The notes: a model not told the origin generated them from the sequence alone. Positions 13,201 through 23,172 are shown, counted from the stretch's first letter. The stretch is DNA of 64,000 bases from Serripes groenlandicus (GCA_031761405.1 JASEVX010000001.1:42169359-42233358), one strand, 5' to 3'. A program made the numbers and translations.

Positions 13201-16200
13201 TTACAAGTACAAAAGAAACAGAGGTGAAATATAAAACATACAAAGACACTGACGAAAATAAAACAATATTAAGGTCCCCTTTAGGTTAAGAAAAAGCATC
13301 TGTGTTTGTCATGTTGTTACTGTCCATAGCAGAATTCAAAGTTAACCCTTTCCCACATACACACGAATCTGCAGCAGACAAATTTAAAAACATCTATGCG
13401 AAAATATTTGGATCTTTTCTAGATGAATAAATAATCATTAAATAAAGTTGAAAACATTGTGGCAAAAGTAGAAATTGCTCATGATGAGCCACAATTTCTT
13501 CAAAAGTTGGCTGCTGTAGTTAGTAAAGGGTCAAACTTGCATACAGATGAAATGTAAATTAAAATTAAAATTTCTTACTTGTGTGTGAAAAAACTCAATT
13601 TATTTAATCATTTTGACTGTAGAATAAAACTGCACTTGTAAAAATTCAAGACGCAAATTAATCCATATTCAAACCCTGCATATATCTACATGAAAAAGAT
13701 TTTTTATAGCTACAGAGTGACAATCTCTATTTTTTTTCTTTCGATTCCAGCAGCAAGACATTAATGTGCTATTCAAAATTTAACCTAGGTTGCAAACATT
13801 GTATTTTCTGATCTATCCCCGGAGTCACAGTTGTTAAGAAGGTTTAACCTGTAGTACCACTCCTGCTACACTAATAGGGGACAAACAATATAAAACTGAA
13901 TGGTAAAACTAACAGTCAAAATCTTAACTTACTGATCAAACTTGAAACTGATGCTGAAACTGTGAGATAGACACACCAATAGTATTATATTATTCTACAA
14001 CAAACCAAGTGTGGACTGTTTTCATTGTATTATTAATTCTGTTTTTAACAGAAAGATATTTCCTAAAAAGAAATTCTAATAACAACAGAATAAGCTTAAC
14101 TTATCATCAACTGATTGTTGCATAATCAAATGATGCATTAAATTAATGAAACTATTTCTTACAGTATGAACCTATCCAATACTTTTTAACCCTTTCCCTC
14201 ATACGACAATTCTGCAGCAGACGACTTTGAACATACTTTGTCAACAAATAGAAAATCTCTATAATTGAATGGATAACCTATGACTAAAAGTGGAAAACAT
14301 TGTGGCAAAAGGAGAAATTGCTTGTTTTGAGCAATTTCTCCTTTTGTCGCTATGTTTTCAAAAAGCCGTCTTCTGCAGAGGCGACAGAAAGCGTCTATAT
14401 GAGGGAAAGGTTTAACTTGACAATGGCTGATTGTGATTAGTCTTCTTCAATAAAGCTTGGAATTTTTCAACCAAAAACCATGCACAATTGTCTAATATTT
14501 TGTGCTACACAGCAATACAAAACGTCTTAAATAAATTTACTTTATTTCATGTATGAAGTGTCCAAGCATACCATAACAGCATTCATTGTGCGCAAAAATA
14601 AATATGGAAATGATCTCCCCCCCCCCCCCCCCCCCCCCCCCCAAAAAAAAGAAGTTCCTTTTAACCCTTTCCAACATACAACAAAACTGCAGCAGATGAC
14701 ATTGAAATAACCCAGACAAAAATATGAAAAATCTCTATAAATAGAGTTGTAAACAATAAAGCAAAACATTTTCTTCCAATTCAATTAATTGCTTTTAAGG
14801 GTATAACAAGAGTTGTCGGAGGACAATATAGCTCGCCTATCAGGGCCATCGTATATCAGGGCCTACTTCAGAACAGTTAAAGTATTAGGTAAAGTCGCAC
14901 AGTATCACCTATTGCAAGATAATACACCTTTTCAATACTTTTGACAAAAATTCTAAGTTCAAGTTCAAAAATTGATATAAACATTTGTCAGAAGTTTCAA
15001 TCCAATCCTTTGAGCAGAAAAAAAGTAATTTGAATATTTGACAGAAAAGGGGCAATAACTCTGATATAAAAATATTTGGATTATCCCCCTTTTGTGAACC
15101 CATCATACACATTGATATAAACATTTGTCAGAAGTTTCAATCCAATCCTTTGAGTAGATTAAATTTTTGACAGAAAAGGGCCAATAACTCTGATATAAAA
15201 ATATTTGGATTATCCCCCTTTTTGTGAACCCATCATACACATTGATATAAACATTTGTCAGAAGTTTCAATCCAATCCTTTGAGTAAAAAAAAAGTTATT
15301 TGAAAATTTAAATTTTTGACAGAAAAGGGGCAATAACTCTGATATAAAATTATTTGGATTATCGCCCTTTTGTGAACCCATCACACACATTGATAAAAAC
15401 ATTTGTCAGAAGTTTCAATCTAATCCTTTGAGTAGAACAAAAGTTATTTGAAAACGTGACGAAAAAAGTGTGACGGACAGACAGACAGACAGACGCCGGA
15501 TAAAAAAAAAAATAGACAGACAGACGTCGAATAAAAAAAAAGTAACATTTGTCAGAAGTTTCAATCCAATCCTTTGGGTAGAAAAAAAGTTATTTGAAAA
15601 TTTAATTTTTTGACAGAAAAGGGGCAATAACTCTGATATAAAATTATTTGGATTATCTCCCTTTTGTGAACCAATCACACACATTGATATAAACATTTGT
15701 CAGAAGTTTCAATCTAATCCTTTGAGTAGAAAAAAAGTTATTTGAAAACGTGACGAAAAAGTTAGATTTTTTGACAGAAAAGGGGCAATAACTCTGATAT
15801 AACTTGACCTTGACCCAGGGTCAGGACGGGTGTAGTGGGGTGCGTAGATGGACCAATAGTTCCTAAATGTATAAACTAAATATGAAAGCAATCAATGTCA
15901 TAATAGTGACTGCAGAGTGATATGTTAAACGTTAAACGCAAACCTTAAACCTTGTAACTGAACCAAGTAGAAATGACCTTGACCTTGACCCAGGGTCAGA
16001 ACGGGTGTAGTGGTGTGCGTAGATGGATGACCAATAGTTCCTAAATGTATAAACTAAATATGAAAGCAATCAATGTCATAATAGTGAATGCAGAGTGATA
16101 TGTTAAACGTTAAACGCAAACCTTAAACCTTGTAACTGAACCAAGTAGAACCAAGTAGAAATTATCTTGACCTTCACCCAGGGTCAGGACGGGTGTAGTG

Positions 16201-19200
16201 GTGTGCGTAGATGGATGACAAATGGTTCCTAAAGGTATAAACCCTTAAAACCCAAATGAAAACCTTAAACACAAACCTTAAACCTAGGTGTCTACGCCAC
16301 CGCCGACGGTGCCGACGGTGCCGACGCCGGGGGTAACACATAAGCTCTCCTGTACTTCGTACTGGCGAGCTAAAAATGACATATCCAGTTGTTGCTTGGT
16401 TTTTAGTTCTAAATTTTTTACCCAAATCTATTCAGATTAACCCTTTCCCTCATATAGACGCTTTCTGAAGCCTTTGCAGTAGACAGCTTTTTGAAAACAT
16501 GGTGACAAAAGAAGAAATTGCTCAAAACAAGCAATTTCACCTTTTTGTCACCATGTTTTCAACTCTATCAACTTGTTGTCCTTTCATTTAAAGGGAGTTT
16601 CCAAAAATATTTGGGTATTTTTTCATAGTCATCTGCTGCAGAGTTGCTGCATGTGGGAGAGGGGTTAAGCAGTGAGTAATAAAACTTACTATCCGGTGTT
16701 GATGCTGTCCTACAGTTGAGAACATCTTGACTGATACCATCTCCTAGTCCTGGAATGAGCTGTAGGAAAATCTCATGACACTCGCTTGAAGCATTATCCT
16801 GTAGGATCTGGTACCATATCAGAAATAGTCGTAGACCATCTCGCCGTAACTGAAATAAGAGGCCAATTTGGTTGGATGAAATTGGTTTAATGTAATTTTC
16901 AACATTATTTCAGTTATATCACAGTGAATTGACTTATTTATTATCACTAGATGACTATAATCAGTACTAGTTGAAGACATTTACTTTGCCCACTCCATCA
17001 CGGCCACCACAGGCAGGAATAAAACCCAAGAGACATGCTCTCAAATCTTCACTCTTACCACTTGGCTTGACGGATTCCTGATAACAGGTCAGACAAAGTA
17101 TGTTATGGGAATATATTTCTTGTATACAAACAACTGCCTAAATGAAGGCATTTAAGCTCATTAACCATGGTAAACTACTGGTCATATGTAAGAAGATTGG
17201 GTTTCCAAATATCAGTCAATCAATCAAGTGAATACAATTGTAAATATTAGTAGAATTTTAATTGATTGGTGTTTTACGCCAACACATTTTCAGTTATATC
17301 ACAGTGTTTTCTAGGTAAGTTACCAGTACTACTGGTCCATTTATCCTGACACCAGCCAGTCAGTCGTAATGCTAGCCCCGCAACCCTGAGTGCCTAGGAG
17401 GGCAGCCACTACTACCATTTTTAAAGTCTTTGCTATGACCAAGCCGGGGACATTTGTAGAATCAAATTCAAGCAAAAACATTTTAACTAAACATTTATTT
17501 AACAAAAATGTATAATTTAATCAAGCATTTTCAAAGCAATACATATGATGCCTACCAATAAGTCAAAGGCTGAAGGTCAGGCAGGCAGATGATAGTGAAG
17601 TGATCCCCCATCTATCATACTGCCAATGCACCTGATACAAAAACTATAATACAAAACCTCCTACCTTTAAGCCATTATTTGGATGTAAAAGCTTTTTCAT
17701 AATCCGCCCAATGCTGTGGAACATCCATCGTTTGTGTACCAGCTCTGGTAACAGCAGTAAAATTCTCTGTAGATATAATTAATAATATATTTAAAGTGAG
17801 GTTTTTTCTACTCTGAAATTATATTTGCCCCATTTCAGATTAATAAACTGTGAGCTTCCTATTATCATCCTTTAGCCACATACAAACTTTTATTTGAGTA
17901 CCTAAATAACATAAGAATGCCTTAAAACAATTGGACAAATACAAATTTGAACAAAGGCATACAAACGCTGTCACTGGCAATCACTAAGCTCCACATATTT
18001 ACATAGTTGACATTTAAAACCACACCTTTGACCCAAAGACCACATTAACAGAAGGGGGCATCTACTCTTGGAATTGAATCATCTTATGAAGTTTGGAGAC
18101 TCTGGGTCTAGGGTCATTGAGATATTGAGCAGAAACCAATCTAAAATTAACACCCCTGTCACCTTGACCTATGACCCAAAATAACTATTCTGGTCATCTT
18201 CTTATTGAGCTATGGAGTCCAATCATCCTTACAAGTTTGAAGAATCTTGGTCCATGTAACCTTGACCTTTTACCCCCAAGGAGTACAATTATCCTGTGAA
18301 GTTTAAAGACTCTGGTTCAAAGTGTTCTTAAGATATTTTGCATGAATGGATTTGAGCTTTATGGCCCCTACATGTATGACCCAACAAACAGTACTAATCA
18401 GCTACTCATGTAGTCCAATCAGCCTGTTATGGGTTCTGTGGTACTCCTGTTATTGAACAGAAACTAGAGTGTGACGGGCAACCTGACAAGGCAAAACCAA
18501 TATGTCTCTATCAATAAAATCATAAATATTGTACATAAATTGATACTACCTAAATAGTCTTTTGGTTCAACTTTAATCCACAAACTTGAAATCGGAACTG
18601 ACCTTACAGGCATTTAACCCTTTCCCACATATAGACACTTTCTTATGCCTCTGCTGCAGACCACTTTTGAAAACACAAAAGGAGAAATTGCTCAAAAAGA
18701 GCAATTTCTCCCTTAGCCACAATGTTTTCAACTCTTTTTAATAATAAAACCCTTATTTATGAAGATTTGTTGTTTGTGGGAAAGGGACAAGACATTACAA
18801 CTAGTAATTACCTCAAATATATGAAGTATCTGGTCCAGTTCTTCTCTATGAGACTTGTTAGCTGCAAAGAACCAAGTAAATGGTGAATCATCTTGTATAA
18901 TTTAAATACAGGCCAAACATTGTAGATTGAAACCTTTCTCTATTAACCCTTTTAAATAATATGCTGACACATTTTTTTAAATTTCTGCAGCAGACAACTT
19001 TTAAAAATGTTTTAACAAAAGGAAATTGCCTAATATGAAGCATTTCTCCCTTTGCAAATTGCAACAATATTTCCAACTCTATTTAATAATTATACTCTCA
19101 TTTATAGAGATTGACCATTGTTTCAGATGTCATATGTTTGAAAGGGGCTTATCTTGGTTTCATCTTTAAAACTATTTATCAAATTAAAAACAGTACAAGT

Positions 19201-21263
19201 TGATCAGTATCTTTATTTTCCAATTAAATCAAATATCACATTGAAATGCAGTGACTGGTGACATATTTCTAATATCATGTGATGCAGCAATGTGTACATG
19301 AGAAAGTATTTTCCAACTGATTGTATGTATATTACACTAATACTTACCTCTCTGTTTCAGATCAGATTCCACAGTTACAAAGTTGTCAAAGAAAATATAA
19401 TAGATGTGGGAATAATTGTCTTCAAAAAACTTCTTGGCTTCTGCAGTTTCATAATTTTCTGAAAATTAAAATGAAAGTCACATTTAATACAGTGGTCTAC
19501 AGTGGTCGAAATAAAGATTTGAAACAGCAGGACCTTTGGGCCCGTATTTCTTGAATCTGAATAGACCCAGACAGAAATGAATGGGCCCAAAAAAGGTTTA
19601 GCAAAAAGCAAAATTAAATGTTTTTAAACAAATGCATATATATATTATAGGATTAAATTTAATAAATCCAAAGTAAACATAGCTGGTACCCTTAATTAAC
19701 CCTTTCCCTCATATAGACTCTTTCTGACGCCTCTGCAGCTGAGGGATTTTTGAAAACATAGTGAAAAAAAGCAATTTCTTCTTTTGTCACAATGTTTTCT
19801 ACTTTAAGTCAAAGGTTATCTATTCAATTATAGAACTTTTTCTATTTTTTAGCAAAATATGTTCAGTCTTCTGCTGCAGAATTGTTGTATGAGGGAAAGG
19901 GTTAAGTTTACTATTTGTAATATAACCAAAACATTTAGGATTTGCATCCAAGTAAAAATGATGCATAGAAATGCCAAAATCCCCCTATTTACCAAAATCC
20001 ACCAAAATCCCCTACTTATCCAACTTATTCTACCCCAATCCACCCAAAATGCAAATAAACAAAATATATTACTTATTAATACATTGGTGTTTAAGATTAG
20101 CTTAGTCTTCAATAGGACGATCAACAGTAATAATTGCATTTTCTATCTGATTAAAAGAGTCTTCAGCTTTTCTAGACTGTTATCTGCGATGTGCATAGAG
20201 TCGATTGTTATGACGGGATTTTGGATTTCACCAAAAATTCCAGTGATTTAATCTTTTTATTTATAGTATATATGAATCTTCAACTATGCCGTTAATAGAA
20301 TGATAATAAATTTTGCTTTTTATCCGTCTGAATTCTGATTGAAAGGGATTTCTGGTAAAGTAGAGGGATTTCAGCATGCATAAAGCCAAACTTTGTCAAC
20401 ATTTTTTGCTTTTACCTATATGATCAGTGATTTAATTATTTTATTTTTGAACTATGCCAATTCAAGGAACAAGGAAGATCTATAATAATAGTTGCATATT
20501 TCTATCCAAATGAAAGGGATTTCCGTATTTAAACACCATACTATTACTATACAGGGATTTTGGTAATCATAGTGGCATACAGGCGTATAATTTGTCATGA
20601 AAATGCTTTAAAGTAGTGCTGGAGCAGTACAATACACCTCAGCATTTCATATATAAATAAGCAATATCTTTTGTATATAATTATTTGGGGTTATTTAGTA
20701 CAATTCAGTAAACCTTGGTGGATTCCAGCAGCTAATGGTAGTTAGGCAGCAGTTAAATGTTAATGTTAATTTTTCTAGTAGGACTAGGTTATAAAAGCAG
20801 GATGCTTTTTATATAAATGACATGAGTGTATATCAAGTTAACCTTAACTTCAGATGTCAGATTTATTTTTCGAAAACATACACGAATCAATAAATAAAAA
20901 AGATAGAAATACACGAATCAATGAGAAAAACATAGCACAATTTGACATTCCGTCCATTTAACTGTTGAAAAGTGTGCATTGAAATACAGAGCACAACCAC
21001 AGCTTTTGATAAGATCTTGTATGAAAACACGACTCTTGTATGAACTATGATTCGACATTGTCAGGAATCGGATTCATAGGTTGATGGGAGGTGGTGACCC
21101 AGACGTCCAGAGGCTGCAGAATTTTTTCTGACTCACCCAACACGGTTCGAAGATGTTTTAGTCGGGTTAATGTGTCTTTCTTTGAGTCAGCAACTTTCTG
21201 TGCTGCTTTCCTAATATCCCCATCTTTGTTGGATTTCCTGAACTTAGCCAATGCCGACGACAT
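1102..21263 (-). CDS. RALGAPA1: Ral GTPase-activating protein subunit alpha, N-terminal part (11 exons, runs off the left edge)
   Basis: Vertebrate RalGAP-alpha pairs with RalGAP-beta and stimulates GTP hydrolysis by RalA/RalB, acting in exocytosis and mTORC1 control. Joined exons (minus strand): 21137-21263, 19348-19458, 18812-18861, 17665-17766, 16690-16849, 9446-9567, 8534-8672, 7162-7300, 5732-6002, 4684-4755, 1102-1230. They give 1,422 nt, 474 codons, with every junction in frame and every intron GT-AG. Family-specific stretches are [12 protein letters not shown] (residues ~29-40), [86 protein letters not shown] and [14 protein letters not shown], collinear with human RALGAPA1. The ATG at 21263 is the first in frame after an upstream TAG. 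The C-terminal Rap/Ran-GAP-like domain (whole protein ~2,000 residues) is outside the window. RALGAPA1 versus RALGAPA2 is not resolved; an invertebrate may have one gene. Confidence 0.95.
1590..2197 (+). mobile_element. Tandem-core repeat element with TGATCACAATAG tail (copy 1)
   Basis: Core units of ~130-150 bp each contain AAAACAGGTGACCCC, GAACAATCTTG, TAGAGG and GACAAGAAGATTTTC. It ends GACGGACAGAAGTGATCACA then TTGAGCACTTTTTGCTCAGG. The head module is missing. RALGAPA intron 10. Confidence 0.75.
2971..3321 (+). repeat. Direct tandem duplication of a 181 bp unit
   Basis: Two copies start AGCACCTTGACCTACACCAT at 2971 and 3152 and end GGCCGGACAAAAT; they differ at few positions, so the duplication is recent. 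RALGAPA intron 10. Confidence 0.88.
3612..3875 (+). mobile_element. Short element with a GACA microsatellite
   Basis: Starts AAACCGCTGAAGACGG and AAGGCCGGATTGTC, has TTGACCTTGAAAATCGAC, a GACAGACAGACAGACAGACA tract at ~3803-3829, and ends GAATTGCTAGAGCAATCCGG. GCCGGATTG at the left and CAATCCGGC at the right are inverted. Confidence 0.7.
3960..4235 (+). mobile_element. Short element with a degenerate GACG/GACA tract
   Basis: Starts CTGTGAGTGAACTCACAAAG, contains GTTTCATCAGAATCGGTCCA, a tract of GACAGACGCACGGACAGACG type, and ends in the small palindrome CCCCACAAAAC..TTTGTGGGGG. Confidence 0.65.
4684..4755 (-). CDS. RALGAPA1: RALGAPA coding exon 10
   Basis: Twenty-four codons encoding [19 protein letters not shown], matching human CEAAAMRKVVKVYQEWIQ. 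TTTTCCAG acceptor, CAG|GTAAGA donor; phase 0 at both ends. Confidence 0.93.
5482..5725. mobile_element. Fold-back MITE, GAGCCGTTCC family, abutting RALGAPA exon 9 donor
   Basis: AGAAAACCAACATTG, CTCTGC..AAGTATCGACC, AGCCTAAGCATGCTGC and GCCTGCGCAGACTGC identify the family. The right end (GGAACGGTTAATAT) stops six bases from the GT donor at 5730-5731. Confidence 0.85.
5732..6002 (-). CDS. RALGAPA1: RALGAPA coding exon 9
   Basis: Ninety codons. A polar, serine-rich stretch ([10 protein letters not shown]) is followed by [20 protein letters not shown], collinear with human DIEIVRRVFSSKRSNVNFV. AATTTCAG acceptor. The CAG|GTACTA donor lies six bases from the end of a fold-back MITE at 5482-5725. 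Confidence 0.93.
6488..6717 (+). mobile_element. Hairpin MITE (TTAA / CCCTTTCCC family)
   Basis: Family definition: ~230 bp; TTAA then CCCTTTCCC; CTGCAGCAGACGACTTTTGA; a hairpin of GTGGCAAAAGGAGAAATTGC and its inverse; an AT-rich spacer; inverted TCGTCTGCTGCAG; GGGAAAGGGTTAA. TTAA ends and CCC termini recall piggyBac-type elements. 'Plus' means hairpin before spacer. This copy carries both TTAA ends, CCCTCATATAGACGC subfamily. Confidence 0.9.
6934..7026 (-). mobile_element. SINE fragment, minus orientation
   Basis: The TACTACTGGTCCATTTGTCC and CAACTCTGAGCACCAAGGA parts of the SINE body only. Confidence 0.65.
7162..7300 (-). CDS. RALGAPA1: RALGAPA coding exon 8
   Basis: The split aspartate codon continues exon 7 as [13 protein letters not shown], then [11 protein letters not shown], aligning loosely with human DIPQMRP and the RWLVSFW region. 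TTTTTTAG acceptor and AAA|GTGAGT donor. More divergent than its neighbours, but frame and splice signals agree. Confidence 0.85.
7350..8343 (+). mobile_element. Tandem-core repeat element (copy 2, GACCTGACCTGACC core)
   Basis: Head GAGGGTCATGATGGCCCTTG; about six core units of ~130 bp built on GTGACCTATTTTTTGACC, GAACTTGGCCTA, ACAAACATTCTGACAAAGTT and AGAGTGTTAACAAGATTTTC. Tail GACAAAAGGCGATCACAA then TTGAGCACTTTGTGCTTTTG. RALGAPA intron 7. Confidence 0.85.
8534..8672 (-). CDS. RALGAPA1: RALGAPA coding exon 7
   Basis: Encodes [20 protein letters not shown] and YDPVL, matching human [20 protein letters not shown] and YHPIL. TTTTCAG acceptor, CTAG|GTAAAA donor. Confidence 0.94.
9446..9567 (-). 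CDS. RALGAPA1: RALGAPA coding exon 6
   Basis: Encodes [20 protein letters not shown] then [13 protein letters not shown], collinear with human EEITPLVPPQ and LTSYFLEALLKYMV. CTTATAG acceptor, GAG|GTAAAT donor. The intron before it is the largest in the gene here (~7.1 kb) and holds two large tandem-core repeat elements. Confidence 0.92.
9653..9865 (-). mobile_element. Hairpin MITE, degenerate
   Basis: TTAACCCTTTCC start and AGAAAGAGTTAA end survive; the CAG motifs are decayed. RALGAPA intron 5, 86 bp upstream (in gene sense) of exon 6. Confidence 0.75.
10396..10466. repeat. Long near-perfect hairpin
   Basis: CCTATGTTGTTGGTTCTCAA ... GAATTGTCTCA is followed at once by TGAGACAATTC ... CCACAACATAGG. 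The stem is ~34 bp with almost no loop and a small mismatch near GGGTACCC. RALGAPA intron 5. Confidence 0.85.
11026..12170 (+). mobile_element. Tandem-core repeat element (copy 3)
   Basis: Head GAGGGCCATGATGGCCCTGG and ATTGCTCACC; about five core units of ~150 bp with AAAACAGGTGACCC, AGGGGCATAGTTTGAACAAT, TTGGTAGAGGACCACTAGAC and GGCCTTTCGGTTTCAGACAA. Tail TGTGATCACAATAGCTCATT. The same core as the 1590 and 32630 elements. RALGAPA intron 5. Confidence 0.85.
12286..12572 (+). mobile_element. Hairpin MITE, two overlapping degenerate copies
   Basis: Two successive hairpin segments (near 12310 and 12415) precede a single spacer and GGGAAATGGTTAA end, suggesting insertion of one copy into another. 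Confidence 0.7.
13342..13533 (-). mobile_element. Hairpin MITE, right end lost
   Basis: TTAACCCTTTCCCACATACA start, spacer before hairpin; the last third is deleted. Confidence 0.75.
14186..14415 (-). mobile_element. Hairpin MITE, full length
   Basis: Both TTAA ends; CCCTCATA subfamily; the hairpin GGCAAAAGGAGAAATTGCTT is nearly perfect. Confidence 0.9.
14617..14642 (+). repeat. Poly-C run (26 bases)
   Basis: Homopolymer C followed by an A tract, in RALGAPA intron 5 (G-rich on the transcribed strand's mRNA sense). It directly precedes a truncated hairpin MITE. Confidence 0.9.
14661..14805 (-). mobile_element. Hairpin MITE, truncated
   Basis: TTAACCCTTTCCAACATAC and GCAGCAGATGACATTG are present; the hairpin is missing. 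The right end merges into the tandem-core element starting near 14803. Confidence 0.7.
14803..16372 (+). mobile_element. Composite tandem-core element with two core types and a GACA microsatellite
   Basis: Head ACAAGAGTTGTCGGAGGACA and AGCTCGCC; four to five ~145 bp units (ACATTTGTCAGAAGTTTCAA, GGGGCAATAACTCTGATATA, GGATTATCCCCC); a GACAGACAGACAGAC tract near 15474; then three ~190 bp units (CCCAGGGTCAGGACGGGTGT, TTAAACGTTAAACGCAAACC). Tail GTACTGGCGAGCTAAAAAT mirrors the head. RALGAPA intron 5. Confidence 0.85.
16437..16668 (+). mobile_element. Hairpin MITE, full length
   Basis: TTAACCCTTTCCCTCATATA to GGAGAGGGGTTAA. It ends 21 bp from RALGAPA exon 5 (16690). Confidence 0.9.
16690..16849 (-). 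CDS. RALGAPA1: RALGAPA coding exon 5
   Basis: Begins [19 protein letters not shown], matching human IRREGVRLFLLWLQALQNN, and continues [17 protein letters not shown] acceptor, GATA|GTAAGT donor. Confidence 0.94.
17262..17452 (-). mobile_element. SINE, 5' truncated, minus orientation
   Basis: Read on the minus strand: CCCCGGCTTGGTCATAGC (end of the tRNA-like head), GGTTGCGGGGCTAGCATTAC, GACTGACTGGCTGGTGTCAG, GGACCAGTAGTACTGGTAAC, GGCGTAAAACACCAATCA. Same family as 30434. Confidence 0.82.
17665..17766 (-). CDS. RALGAPA1: RALGAPA coding exon 4
   Basis: Thirty-four codons, phase 0 at both ends, encoding [26 protein letters not shown] acceptor and AAG|GTAGGA donor. Confidence 0.94.
17990..18480 (+). 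repeat. Tandem ~120-130 bp units in RALGAPA intron 3
   Basis: Repeats of ACCTTGACC/CCTTTGACCC, GGAATTGAATCATC/TGGAGTCCAATCATC, AAGTTTGAAGAATCTTGG/AAGTTTGGAGACTCTGGG and GATATTGAGCAGAAAC. Diverged; edges approximate. Confidence 0.65.
18614..18786 (+). mobile_element. Hairpin MITE, internally shortened
   Basis: TTAA start, intact hairpin AAAGGAGAAATTGCTC; the spacer is truncated and the terminal CTGCAG is missing before GGGAAAGGGA. Confidence 0.8.
18812..18861 (-). CDS. RALGAPA1: RALGAPA coding exon 3 (50 nt)
   Basis: Short exon encoding [16 protein letters not shown], matching human HKSQREELDAILFIFE. TTTGCAG acceptor, GAG|GTAATT donor. A hairpin MITE lies just downstream in the next intron at 18614-18786. 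Confidence 0.93.
18943..19150 (+). mobile_element. Hairpin MITE, degenerate
   Basis: TTAACCCTTT start and a GCAGCAGACAACTTTTAAAA motif; the end is decayed (TTTGAAAGGGGC). Confidence 0.7.
19348..19458 (-). CDS. RALGAPA1: RALGAPA coding exon 2
   Basis: TTTTCAG acceptor and AG|GTAAGT donor. It encodes [19 protein letters not shown], nearly identical to the vertebrate segment; 36 full codons plus split codons at both ends. Confidence 0.94.
19696..19905 (+). mobile_element. Hairpin MITE, half of the hairpin deleted
   Basis: Both TTAA ends, CCCTCATA subfamily; one hairpin arm is missing near 19765. Confidence 0.85.
21137..21263 (-). CDS. RALGAPA1: RALGAPA coding exon 1
   Basis: Residues 1-42 plus one base. 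It starts [10 protein letters not shown] and contains [15 protein letters not shown], the most conserved N-terminal motif of the family. The donor is G|GTGAGT. About eight residues precede the part alignable to human. Confidence 0.93.
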
Positions 21264-21297
21264 TTGGCCAACTTTTGCCAAATTCCTGTCGAATTTT

Positions 21298-21303
21298 TTA
21301 CAT
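21298..21303 (-). promoter_or_regulatory. Start-stop upstream ORF (ATGTAA) before the RALGAPA start
   Basis: On the minus strand ATG is followed directly by TAA, 34 nt before the main ATG and out of frame with it. It is preceded by GACGAG. It matters only if this stretch is transcribed into the 5' leader, which the sequence cannot show. Confidence 0.4.
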
Positions 21304-21365
21304 CTCGTCTGCTAGGAAATAGACCATAATGGCGGAGTGTTTACATGGGCATGCGCAATAGGATC
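21304..21365 (-). promoter_or_regulatory. Candidate RALGAPA core promoter
   Basis: Just upstream of the first coding exon the minus strand reads TTGCGCATGCCC (NRF1-like) and CTCCGCCATTATGG (YY1-like CCGCCAT). There is no clear TATA box. Both motifs are typical of TATA-less housekeeping promoters. The call rests on motifs and position only. Confidence 0.4.
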
Positions 21366-21656
21366 CATAAGGGAGATAATCGATTAAAAATATTTATCGA
21401 TTACAATCTAGGGGAGAAAACTCGTTCTCTGCTGTGATATATACAATTGATACCAATTTACCCTTGACACACAGTTTTTGTTTTGAATTTCAAACAATTT
21501 CTTATAACAGGAATGTTATTTTTTTCCCATGATAAAATTGTGTGCCGCATAACGAGAAAACTGACATTGGATTTTGAAAGTTTACTGAATTCGGTTTTCA
21601 CCTGCCGAGACTCATTCATTTTATATATCTGCGCATTTATTTTGACTTCATTCGCT

Positions 21657-21870
21657 ATATGAGCCGTTCCATGACAAAACCATCATTATAGCCTCTGCGT
21701 AATGTATTGACCCAGATCAGCCTGCGCAGAGTACTGATTCCTGGAACATAAAATCCACAGGAGGCGAAACGTGTCTGTCCGGATTAGCCTGTGCGGCATG
21801 CTTAGGCTGATCCGGGTCGATCATTTACGCAGAGTCCACAATGTTTGTTTTCTCGGGAACGTCTCATATA
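21657..21870. mobile_element. Fold-back MITE, GAGCCGTTCC family
   Basis: ATATGAGCCGTTCCATGA at the left, inverted GAACGTCTCATATA at the right. Internal GATCAGCCTGCGCAG and GGCATGCTTAGGCTGATCC. Slightly shortened. About 290 bp from the RALGAPA promoter region. Confidence 0.88.
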
Positions 21871-22904
21871 TGCAATGTCAAAACCCGAAGTAAAGTGTCG
21901 GCATCGTGGTCCATAGGTCCCGGATTCATTGGAGCTGGATCCGAAAGGGGGACTCCCTTTACTCTCGATGAGCGAACTTGTTGATCATGCAGAAAGCAGA
22001 CCTCGAGGTGGATTTCGGATTTTATATTGTAAATGATAGTATGATAAGTATTATATAGAGTTGAAAACACTGTGATAAAAGAAGAAATCGCTCATTACGA
22101 TCAATTGTTCTGTTTACAACAGTATTTTCAAAATGTGTCTGCTGCGTTCCCAATGCGTCTGAAAGTGGGAAGTAAACACATACATAGATCGGAGATCCCG
22201 AAGGCCGAATTCTTAGTCGGTACCTTATGACGATGACTGTTGATCAAGTGGCTGTGAGTTCGAGTGCTGGCTCTGAATTTAAGTTTTCCGACGATTGCCA
22301 AAATCATTGAGCCACGTATTATTACACAGTTTATACATGACCTACGACAGATGTCATGCTAATACCAGTAATAATTGGTTATGTCTACCTCGCGAAATAA
22401 TTTTTTGAACTTTCCGTAAATAACAGAATCGAACTGGGTCGAGTCTATAATTTGTCATTACTTGAGATTCGTTGTGAACAAAACATAAATTGTAAATCTA
22501 AAAACCTAGTAGTCCTAATGGAAGGAACTAAATTGTTGATATCAGAACCCACGAAAGCAGCTAGGCCATAGGCCTAGACTAATTTGTTAAGTGACTAAAG
22601 TGTTCTATCATAAAGTTATAGGTGTTTAATTTGGCAGATCGATGACTAAAGAGGAGACGATCTCACTATCTGGAGTCATTTAAATTGAGATGGAAAACAA
22701 ACACATAATTATATATTATTAGAATAAAAATATGATTCGTATTTATTACATGAATATATCAGTTGAAGCTACATTGTATTAGTATTAATGCAAATATGCT
22801 AGTTGACATCTTGAAAAGATATAGGTGTGTATGTGTGTGTGTTTGTTCGTGTAACATGTCTTCACCAATAATTCAAATTTGTATTGCTTAATGTCTACAC
22901 AATT

Positions 22905-23172
22905 ATATGAGCCGTCCCGCGGGAAAACCAACATTGTGGACTCTGCGTAAAGTATCGACCGGGATCAGCCTAAGCATGCTGCGCTGGCTTACCCGGATAA
23001 ACACCTTTCTACTACTGTGGATTTTTTGTTTCAGGAATCATTACTCTATACCTATATTCCCCTGAGACGGAATGTGTCGGCCCGGATCAGTCTGCGCTGA
23101 CTGCGCAGGCTGATCCGGGTCGATACATTACACAGAGACATATTAGTGTTTTTCTCGCGGGACGGCTCATAT
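22905..23172. mobile_element. Fold-back MITE, GAGCCGTTCC family (full length)
   Basis: Both inverted ends intact (ATATGAGCCGTCCCGCGGGA and TCTCGCGGGACGGCTCATAT). Opposite internal orientation to the 21657 copy. Intergenic. Confidence 0.9.

Noticed and set aside
14537..14784. Minus-strand frames with glycine runs
   Set aside because: They translate the poly-C homopolymer and a truncated MITE.
19859..20251. 130-codon plus-strand frame
   Set aside because: It starts in a MITE end, continues in AT-rich intron of the opposite-strand gene, and shows no domain or splice support.
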